From Bradyrhizobium sp. CCBAU 53340 (GTDB lineage: Bacteria > Pseudomonadota > Alphaproteobacteria > Rhizobiales > Xanthobacteraceae), in assembly GCF_015291645.1 (NCBI RefSeq), contig NZ_CP030055.1, positions 4,030,001 to 4,094,000 on the forward strand: DNA of 64,000 nt, read 5' to 3'. Position 1 is the first letter of the stretch; the number at the start of each line of letters is the position of its first letter. Positions 33,841 through 39,809 of the stretch are shown here, piece after piece. Below the pieces are notes generated by a model, which was given only the letters and a program-made list of their open reading frames with translations, was not told the DNA's origin and did not search any database. The translations under genes and the position numbers were made by a program.

Positions 33841-34213
33841 GAGCAGTGAGGTCTATTATCCGGGCCAACAGCAGACCCGCGACCGCAAGGAGCGGTTCAA
33901 GGAGCTGAATGACTTCGTCATGGCCAAGGGCGGCTGGATCACCAGCATCCCTGGCGCGGCGGAGGTCACGATGGAGTGCTTGCCGGGCTCGACGCTGCCG
34001 CATTCTCTTCAGGGTCTCGGCTACGACGTCGTCGAGATCGGTGAAGGCGTGCGCATCCTCACGAATGCCATCGTTGAGCACTTCGTGGTGGTTGTTGGCG
34101 CTGCGCTGGAGCCGCTCACCGCTGGGAGCACGAGGCCGGTGGCGCTTACCGTAACGCATGCGGGGGTCGCCAAGGTGCGGCGGTATGGGTTAAATCTCTA
34201 CAGGGGTTCTTGA
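33827..34213 (+). CDS. Hypothetical protein (128 aa)
   Basis: MPTNRSSEVYYPGQQQTRDR then KERFKELNDFVMAKGGWITS. A charged N-terminal helix is followed by a beta-rich domain (GAAEVTMECLPGSTLPHSLQ, GLGYDVVEIGEGVRILTNAI, VEHFVVVV). The last gene of the tightly packed cluster, overlapping the one before by 14 bases. The mixed alpha/beta core looks like a folded domain; no family recognised. Confidence 0.55.
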   Translation: MPTNRSSEVYYPGQQQTRDRKERFKELNDFVMAKGGWITSIPGAAEVTMECLPGSTLPHSLQGLGYDVVEIGEGVRILTNAIVEHFVVVVGAALEPLTAGSTRPVALTVTHAGVAKVRRYGLNLYRGS

Positions 34214-34221
34214 AGTTCTTG

Positions 34222-34248
34222 TTTACATTCCTTCCTCAGGAATGTGAA
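34222..34248. promoter_or_regulatory. Inverted repeat upstream of the AAA+ ATPase gene
   Basis: TTTACATTCC (34222-34231) and GGAATGTGAA (34239-34248) pair with one mismatch around a 7-base spacer, 35 bp before the TTG start of the ATPase. It separates the phage-type cluster from the cargo. It could be an operator for a repressor of the cargo, or a terminator hairpin for the upstream cluster (no T tract follows). Confidence 0.5.
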
Positions 34249-34283
34249 ACTTAAGCGCGAACCCCCGCGACTGGAGAACCTCG

Positions 34284-35858
34284 TTGAACGCCAGCTCTGA
34301 GATTGCAGCCATTCACAATATCCAAGCAGCGTTTATGCAATTCGACCGGCGTGCCGAGAAAGTCTCGCAGGACATCCTCGCGAGAACATTCGTTGATGCT
34401 GAGCCGCTGTTCATCCAATTGTCGAGTCGCAATCACCAGGTTTTTTACGGCCGACGCGGAACTGGTAAGACCCATGCTCTAAAGTTCTTGGCCGAGTCGA
34501 TCCGAGAAAAGGGGGAGAAGGCCATCTATATCGACCTTCGGTCGGTGGGCTCGAACGGCTCTATCTACTCGGATGGGAAGCGAAGTCTTTCGGAAAGAGC
34601 CGCGCGACTGGTCGTGGACGTGCTCGAGGCCATCGAACAGGAATTGATGGCGATTGCCGTCGAGCAGATTGACGGTGCACCTGATCCTACTCAGATCACC
34701 TTGCGGCTCGACGACCTCTCGGCGGCCATCCGTTCCGTCGAGGTTCGTGGAACCATCGAGCATGAGAACACGACGGCGACTGGTCAAGAGTCAGGGAAGT
34801 CGGGGTCCGCAAGATTGACCCCGCAGTCTGTGACCTTGGAAGTTGGGCTCAGCGACAAGGAGACTGCCAGTCGCTCGACACGGGTCAAGACGTCGGGTAG
34901 CGCCGAAATCAGCATTGACTTCGGCCCGTTACAAGGAGCCATGTCGGGGCTAATCGACGTACTGGGATCACCGACTGTCTGGCTGCTTATTGACGAATGG
35001 AGCGAAATTCCAATCGACCTTCAGCCTCATCTCGCGGACCTGATACGACGTACGGTGCTTCCTCAGCCTAAAATGGTGGCGAAGATCGCGGCCATTGAAC
35101 ATCGCTCGAAGTTTGCTGAACTCGGAGAAGGAGGATCGTACGTTGGCATCGAGATCGGAGCTGACGTAACCGCAGATATCAATCTCGACGACTTCGTAGT
35201 TTATGATGTTGACCAGCGGCGAGCGACGGAGTTCTTCAGAAATCTGCTGTTCAAACATTATGTCGTTAGCGAGAAAGCCGATCCCGCGTTGGACACGGCT
35301 GAGAAATTAATTTCAGCAGTTTTCACCCAGATCACCGCATTTCAGGAGTACGTCAGGGCCATTGAAGGCGTTCCCCGTGACGCCCTCAATTTGGCGGCGG
35401 CAATGGCCCGCATTGCCTATGGACGTCAGATCGCTGTAACCGACGTGCGAAAAGCGGCACGCGAATGGTATCAACAAGACAAGATGTCGGTGACGAAAAG
35501 TGCGCCACGTTTGGCTGACGTCCTCAATCATGTGATCACCGAAGTCATCGAAAACAGACGGACCCGCGCGTTCTTATTTCCAACCACCGCCCACTCTCCA
35601 GAGATCGACCGGTTATACGATGCTCGACTGCTGCACCTGCTAAAAAAGAGCATCTCATCGAATGATGAGCCGGGTAAACGATACGATGTGTACAAGATCG
35701 ACTATGGTTGCTACGTCGATCTCATTTCGACTTCGCGAGCGCCAATGGGTCTGCTTGCCGGTGAGGAAGACGGAGCATTCGTGGACGTTCCGCCTGATGA
35801 CTATCGTTCCATAAGACGTGCCATCCTTCGGCCGGAAGATATTGCCCCGGCACAATGA
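34284..35858 (+). CDS. ORC/Cdc6-like AAA+ P-loop ATPase, candidate defence or interference protein
   Basis: 524 residues from TTG 34284 with GGAGA seven bases upstream. Walker A is GRRGTGKT at 56-63 within QVFYGRRGTGKTHALKF. Walker B is WLLIDEWSEI at 233-242, with Asp237 and Glu238. A basic segment IAAIEHRSKF (268-277) is in the sensor-1 position, and later (about 355-430) helices resemble an AAA+ lid (FQEYVRAIEGVPRDALNLAA). A long insertion between Walker A and B (about 95-225) is unusual. The YGRRGTGKT start recalls ORC-Cdc6-family ATPases that occur in mobile elements and defence loci. The C-terminus (SPEIDRLYDARLLHLLKK, then KRYDVYKIDYGCYVDLISTS) looks like a separate winged-helix/effector-type domain. 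By eye the gene is less GC-rich than its neighbours. No nuclease domain is seen, so any effector would be the C-terminal part or a partner. Confidence 0.8.
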   Translation: MNASSEIAAIHNIQAAFMQFDRRAEKVSQDILARTFVDAEPLFIQLSSRNHQVFYGRRGTGKTHALKFLAESIREKGEKAIYIDLRSVGSNGSIYSDGKRSLSERAARLVVDVLEAIEQELMAIAVEQIDGAPDPTQITLRLDDLSAAIRSVEVRGTIEHENTTATGQESGKSGSARLTPQSVTLEVGLSDKETASRSTRVKTSGSAEISIDFGPLQGAMSGLIDVLGSPTVWLLIDEWSEIPIDLQPHLADLIRRTVLPQPKMVAKIAAIEHRSKFAELGEGGSYVGIEIGADVTADINLDDFVVYDVDQRRATEFFRNLLFKHYVVSEKADPALDTAEKLISAVFTQITAFQEYVRAIEGVPRDALNLAAAMARIAYGRQIAVTDVRKAAREWYQQDKMSVTKSAPRLADVLNHVITEVIENRRTRAFLFPTTAHSPEIDRLYDARLLHLLKKSISSNDEPGKRYDVYKIDYGCYVDLISTSRAPMGLLAGEEDGAFVDVPPDDYRSIRRAILRPEDIAPAQ

Positions 35859-36122
35859 TCCTGATCCGGGACATCGCTCTTGGGCCTCCGAACCGCTCCG
35901 CAAACGCCAATCTGGAGCATTCGTTCACCTTTGTTCCACGCATCCTGCGCTTCTACGGAACACAGGGCGAACTTCCTTTATGATGAGGATCTTAGGGAGC
36001 GATTTCCCAGTCACTTTGGGCCGAAAATGGATCGTTCGCTGAGGTTGTGCCCCCAGTGGCCGCAACAACCTTGGCGGATGGGCAAGGCAGAGCCAGAACG
36101 GCGCCTCCTGCGGGTTTGCGGG

Positions 36123-36743
36123 TTACAGCTCCCGAACCATCGCCGGATGGCTCCGGTTCTTCACCTTGACCCAGTGCTTCTGGCGCCCGCCCCGGTACGG
36201 CCGGTCTCGGTGCTTGGAGACGAGCCCCTCTAGTCCCATCCGGCAGGCAGCCCCGAAGAGATCGCTGCCGATGTCGCCGACCTCGAATGGCGCGACGAAA
36301 ATGCCGTCCGGCCGACGCGCAAGCAGCCGTTCCAGATTGGTCTTGCGCAGGTGAAGCGGCAGCGGCCGGAGGTCGTCGCCATCCATCGCGAGGACGTCGA
36401 AGGCGTAGAGCTGGACCTCGTGGTCGTGCTTCCGGGAGTGCAGGGCGTTGAAGTCGGACACGCCATCGACCCCGAGCACGACGGCCTCGCCGTCGATGGC
36501 GAACTGCTTGGTCCGGTTCTTCAGTGCCGCTTCCACGATCCACGGGAACCGCTTGGTCCAGTCGTTGCCGCCGCGCGTGATCAGGCGCACGCGATCATTG
36601 TCGCGGATGACCAACAACCTGTAGCCGTCGTATTTGACCTCGTGGAGATAATCCGGGCCGGTCGGCACCGTCTTGGCCACGGTGGGCAGGCATAGCTCGA
36701 ACGTGCTGCGCATGGACCGGAGATAGGCATCGCCGGGCCGCAT
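36123..36743 (-). CDS. Minimal ATP-dependent DNA ligase (LigD ligase-domain type)
   Basis: 206 residues, nucleotidyltransferase domain only. Motif I is EVKYDGYR with the adenylated lysine at about Lys37. Motif III is FAIDGEAVV (81-89). Motif IV region: GLEGLVSKH. Motif V: WVKVKN near the C-terminus. The OB-fold domain that follows in full ligases is absent, so this is a core-only enzyme of the kind seen beside LigD in rhizobia. Start ATG 36743; ATG 36713 (MRSTFEL) is also possible. It is oriented against the ATPase gene (convergent). It may seal nicks during the element's replication, or be a transferred non-homologous end-joining accessory gene. Activity without an OB fold would be weak unless a partner helps. 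Confidence 0.88.
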   Translation of the reverse strand: MRPGDAYLRSMRSTFELCLPTVAKTVPTGPDYLHEVKYDGYRLLVIRDNDRVRLITRGGNDWTKRFPWIVEAALKNRTKQFAIDGEAVVLGVDGVSDFNALHSRKHDHEVQLYAFDVLAMDGDDLRPLPLHLRKTNLERLLARRPDGIFVAPFEVGDIGSDLFGAACRMGLEGLVSKHRDRPYRGGRQKHWVKVKNRSHPAMVREL

Positions 36744-36948
36744 CGGGAGTCAGGAACAAGTGGCAGGGTAGCGGGTTTTCGGGAGGCTCCGGCGTTCCCC
36801 CCGACACGGCCGGAGCACGTTAGACCCCACCGGCCCTGGCGCTCCCCCCGCGCTGGGGCCGCTTTTTGGGAAGCCGTCCGGCCGCGCTTGCTCAGGAACC
36901 AATGTTCACTTTGGTACTTAGATGCATCGCGACCAAAGGAGCAGGCAC

Positions 36949-37209
36949 ATGATAGACCATGAAGCTGTCGCAAAGCGGTATCGGGACCAAGCTGAGGAGT
37001 TCCGGGTCAAGTCTGAAATGATGAGGGACGAAAGCGCGCGCCGCCAGTACCTGAAAATAGCCGACGCTTTCGATGGCTTGGCCGACAATGAAGACATGCT
37101 CGCGCTGAAGAACAAGTACCCCTCCATTGGCAGCCAAATTCATTCAGGTGAATGCGGCGCGCCCTCTAGCCGCCCAACAAATCCGAGCCCGCCTGCGTCA
37201 TCCGGATGA
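36949..37209 (+). CDS. Small helical hypothetical protein (86 aa)
   Basis: ATG 36949 follows AAAGGAG. The protein MIDHEAVAKRYRDQAEEFRV then KSEMMRDESARRQYLKIADA, FDGLADNEDML belongs to the general class of short rhizobial proteins with an AxxYRxxAEE(x)RxxAE...RxxLLxIAxxYxxLA helix pair. The last 30 residues are polar and probably read into less conserved sequence. Function unknown. Confidence 0.6.
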   Translation: MIDHEAVAKRYRDQAEEFRVKSEMMRDESARRQYLKIADAFDGLADNEDMLALKNKYPSIGSQIHSGECGAPSSRPTNPSPPASSG

Positions 37210-37364
37210 AGGCCCGGACTCGTGCAGTTCGATCCAGCCGCGCTTCCCTTGCGGCGCAATGCGGGCGCGGCAGTCAAAGTTGTATGGCCACCTTGCGGCA
37301 GATCAATTGTAGAATTGAAAACTGGCAGAGAGTTTGGTCTCCCATTCACGACTCTTGGTCGCCG

Positions 37365-37961
37365 ATGCTGAACAACAGCGAAATGATGAGGTTGGCCAAG
37401 AAAATGCATGGCCGCTATGGCCATCTTGCCGAACAGGTCATGAACCAACGCGCCACCGAAAATCGCTCGGCTGGCGACGTGGAGGCCGCCGACCTCTGGA
37501 CTCGGGTTGCTGCATTCATTCGCGCGATCAAGACCACGAACCAGCATCGCGAGCTGGCGAAGTCGTTTCGGCCAGCCTTTCAGGTCGCCCCCCATCCATA
37601 CCTTCTGGTGTCACCCAACCTGGTCATCGCCGGTGCCAATGACGCCTACGTGGCGGGAACAGGGGCACGGCATTCCGATCTGATCGGCTGCGAGCTGTTC
37701 GATGCGTTTCCCGATAATCCCGCCGACCCGAACGCCAATGGCGTAAAGAACCTCAAGACGTCGCTGACGCGAGTACTCGATGCCGGTCTCCCGGACGTCA
37801 TGGAGCGCCAACGCTACGACATCCCTCGGAGGGATGGCCTCTTTGAAGAACGTTGGTGGATGGTACAAAATCTTCCGGTCTTCGATGACGGGGGACGTCT
37901 CATATTTGTGCTCCATCATGTTCAAGACGTCACCGCGTCCATCAAGTCCACGCCGTTGTAA
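37365..37961 (+). CDS. PAS-domain protein lacking an output domain
   Basis: About 198 residues from ATG 37365. Residues about 70-190 form a PAS_4-type sensor domain: FQVAPHPYLLVSPNLVIAGA, NDAYVAGTGARHSDLIGCEL, FDAFPDNPADPNANGVKNLK. This domain normally precedes a histidine kinase (HWE or HisKA) module in rhizobia, but here the protein ends right after the last beta-strand (LIFVLHHVQDVTASIKS). It is therefore a truncated kinase or a stand-alone sensor. The N-terminal 60 residues are helical and unlike the usual kinase N-terminus. Start uncertain; the frame is open to 37206. Confidence 0.75.
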   Translation: MLNNSEMMRLAKKMHGRYGHLAEQVMNQRATENRSAGDVEAADLWTRVAAFIRAIKTTNQHRELAKSFRPAFQVAPHPYLLVSPNLVIAGANDAYVAGTGARHSDLIGCELFDAFPDNPADPNANGVKNLKTSLTRVLDAGLPDVMERQRYDIPRRDGLFEERWWMVQNLPVFDDGGRLIFVLHHVQDVTASIKSTPL

Positions 37962-38314
37962 GGGAGCTTTTGCAGCGCACCGACCGGGTACTGCAGAAAC
38001 AGGAGTAGCTTGGCACCTCCGCCGTGCGACTTACCGTCGCGACGTGGAGATTGAAACCGAAATGACTTCTGTCTAAATAGTCGCCATTACCTAATACCCG
38101 CCTTTGCTCAATCCGGTGCGGGTTAAACTCGCAAGCGGAATGACACCTTAGCGTGTTGCTGTTGCTTGTGGTGGCTAACTGCGCGCTTCTCTGTCGCGCC
38201 GGATGGTGCCGTACTCCTCGAAAAGGCCGCCAGCTTTGCGGCTCCTCTTTCATTCCGAAATCCAGCCTCGCATTGCGCATCGTAGTTGATCCGCATTGCG
38301 CGAGTACCCTCATC
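37962..38314. other. Interval without a convincing gene
   Basis: 353 bp between the PAS protein and the NYN protein. I see only shadow-like frames and a weak GC hairpin (around 38225-38245). The promoter of the NYN gene should lie at its right end. Confidence 0.3.
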
Positions 38315-38878
38315 ATGTCACCTACGACAAGCAAGATCGCACTGTTCATCGACGGTGCAAATCTCTACGCGGCGTCGAAGGCCCTTGGGTTCGACATAGA
38401 CTACAAGCGGCTTTTGCAGGAGTTCGTGCGGCATGGGACGCTTCTCCGCGCGTTTTATTACACTGCGGTCATCGAGGACGAGGAGTTCTCTTCAATCCGC
38501 CCTTTGACCGATTGGCTGGACTACAACGGCTACACCGTTGTCACTAAGGCGATCAAATCATTCATCGACTCGGGTGGACGCCGCAAAATCAAGGGCAATA
38601 TGGATATTGAACTTGCCGTTGATGCCCTGGAGCTTGCTCCTCACATCGACCGAATGGTCCTCTTCTCAGGCGATGGAGATTTCCGTTCACTCGTGGCTGC
38701 GATGCAGCGACGTGGGGTGCACGTTACTGTCGTTTCAACGATGAACAGCCAGCCACCGATGATTGCAGATGAACTTCGCCGACAGGCCGATGTTTTTACC
38801 GACATTGCAGATTTACGGCCCGGCATCAGCCGCGATATCCCCAACAGGGGGAGGCCCTCTGACGCGGACAGGCTATAG
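38315..38878 (+). CDS. NYN-domain (LabA/DUF88-type) putative ribonuclease
   Basis: 187 residues. KIALFIDGANLYAASKALGF carries the first PIN-like acidic motif (FIDGANL). KGNMDIELAVDALELAPHID carries the second (D-x-x-L-xx-D), and VLFSGDGDFRSLVAAMQRRG the third (SGDGDF). These aspartates form the Mg2+ site of the NYN/PIN-like RNase fold. The C-terminal 25 residues are basic and disordered. Relatives act in RNA processing or, in mobile elements, in interference. Its position as the last rightward gene before attR marks it as cargo. ATG 38315 gives the family N-terminus; the open frame upstream is ignored. Confidence 0.85.
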   Translation: MSPTTSKIALFIDGANLYAASKALGFDIDYKRLLQEFVRHGTLLRAFYYTAVIEDEEFSSIRPLTDWLDYNGYTVVTKAIKSFIDSGGRRKIKGNMDIELAVDALELAPHIDRMVLFSGDGDFRSLVAAMQRRGVHVTVVSTMNSQPPMIADELRRQADVFTDIADLRPGISRDIPNRGRPSDADRL

Positions 38879-39211
38879 GGGCCGGTTGCTCACCTTGCGG
38901 CGCATCTGATGACAGTAGCTCTCCACGAACTGGGCGAGCGACTCGAAATTGACAAGCACTCGTTCGGCCTGCACCCAGTCGTCGGAGTCCGGATTAAACG
39001 AGTCCATCAAGCGTCGTTGGCGATCTGCGCGCGCCCGGCATGTTGCGGCTCTGCTTTCCACGAACTCAAGTTGCTCGTAGTCGTGGCCCAGCTTGTCCTC
39101 TTCCTCGATCAACAGCGTGGTGATCGTTGATCTGGTTGGGCTGGGAACGTCGCCGTCCTTCAACAGCTCCAGATAGTGATCGATATTCGCGCGCGCGATG
39201 AACCTCTCCAT
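38873..39211 (-). CDS. Hypothetical helical protein (112 aa)
   Basis: From ATG 39211 with GGGGGAGGA upstream. Composition is strongly helical and acidic (MERFIARANIDHYLELLKDG, TLLIEEEDKLGHDYEQLEFV, RRLMDSFNPDSDDWVQAERV). Its 3' end overlaps the NYN gene by six bases, tail to tail. Short proteins with this ARxNIxHYxxLL...LLxEExxKL pattern are frequent in Bradyrhizobium. Function unknown. Confidence 0.65.
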   Translation of the reverse strand: MERFIARANIDHYLELLKDGDVPSPTRSTITTLLIEEEDKLGHDYEQLEFVESRAATCRARADRQRRLMDSFNPDSDDWVQAERVLVNFESLAQFVESYCHQMRRKVSNRPL

Positions 39212-39310
39212 AGAGGCAATCCTCCCCCTTTGGGCGCTGGCAGGTTCCATCCTGCGCCGGGATCGCGACAAATACGAGTCAGTCGGTTGGCTTGGATATC
39301 CCAGACCGGT

Positions 39311-39348
39311 GCTACCCGGGTGCTACCCACGAAGGAGATTTGGGTAGC
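39311..39348 (+). promoter_or_regulatory. Candidate integrase arm-type sites, right (paired GCTACCC plus inverse)
   Basis: GCTACCC at 39311-39317 and 39322-39328 (11-bp offset) is followed by ACGAAGG, and the inverse GGGTAGC lies at 39342-39348. This mirrors the pair next to the integrase at 24184-24201 and lies 45-82 bp inside attR. It is most likely part of the recombination site. Confidence 0.45.
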
Positions 39349-39392
39349 AGTAATTCCGTCATTCTGAACTATCTATTGATTTTGCTAGGTTT

Positions 39393-39441
39393 TTTGGTGA
39401 GCGCGCTGGGGCTCGAACCCAGGACCCCGTGATTAAAAGTC
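39393..39441 (-). repeat. attR: 49-bp direct repeat within tRNA-Lys
   Basis: Identical to 24008-24056. At this end the repeat is joined to the chromosomal 5' part of the tRNA (39442-39470), so the element supplied a replacement 3' end and the tRNA stayed functional after integration. Confidence 0.92.
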
Positions 39442-39470
39442 ACGTGCTCTACCGGCTGAGCTACGCGCTC
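39395..39470 (-). tRNA. tRNA-Lys (anticodon TTT)
   Basis: Read on the minus strand: GAGCGCG acceptor stem, GCTC...GAGC D-arm, anticodon loop CTTTTAA (anticodon TTT), GGGTTCGAGCCCC T-arm, CGCGCTC closing the acceptor and an encoded ACCA end. All stems pair. It is the integration target of the 15.4-kb element; its 3' two-thirds are now derived from the element. Confidence 0.95.
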
Positions 39471-39809
39471 CCATGGCCGCTGATGGCTTGAACTCGATCG
39501 CCATCGTCTTCGGACATTCGAGAAGCATGTCTTGCCGCTACGCTGAAGGCTTGCGCTGCGGGGAAAACCGGCTGTTTCCGGATCATGCTTTCGGCCCGCG
39601 CTGTGTAGGGGGATGGGACGCCGAGGTCAATAGCGGGCACGGTTGCTGAAGATCGCGCCAGGGGTAGGGATTTGCCCGACGTATCCGCTGCTTAGATCGG
39701 GATTTTAAACCGGATTGGCCGCGGTCCATCCACGCCGAAGAGTGGAGGGCTCGTTGGAAATGCTGATCCCCGGGGGGCGTTGGGCGAGGAGGCCCAGCGC
39801 CCGGCAGGA
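39471..39809. other. Intergenic region between tRNA-Lys and the glucan synthase gene
   Basis: 339 bp with no gene. It should contain the promoter of the tRNA (reading left) and the terminator of the glucan synthase gene (also reading left). An imperfect GC-rich hairpin (around 39778-39801) just past the synthase stop is the only terminator candidate and lacks a T run. Confidence 0.4.

Larger units (their letters stand above)
24008..39441. mobile_element. 15.4-kb tRNA-Lys-integrated element, phage-satellite (PICI)-like
   Basis: It is bounded by a 49-bp perfect direct repeat (24008-24056 and 39393-39441) that equals the 3' part of a tRNA-Lys gene. The tRNA is intact at the right end only; the left copy lacks the 5' part. 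A tyrosine integrase gene begins 161 bp inside the left repeat. Gene order: integrase, AlpA-like regulator (opposite strand), HTH, PC4-like, winged-helix replication-type protein, small terminase-like protein, then many tiny ORFs, then cargo (AAA+ ATPase, DNA ligase, PAS and NYN proteins). No large terminase, portal, capsid, tail, conjugation or relaxase gene is recognisable. A satellite or highly reduced prophage fits best; this is an inference from content and size. Confidence 0.85.

Noticed and set aside
24008..39441. Complete functional prophage
   Set aside because: No portal, large terminase, major capsid, tail or lysis gene is recognisable and 15 kb is too short for one.
24008..39441. 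Integrative conjugative element
   Set aside because: No relaxase, coupling protein or type IV secretion gene is present.
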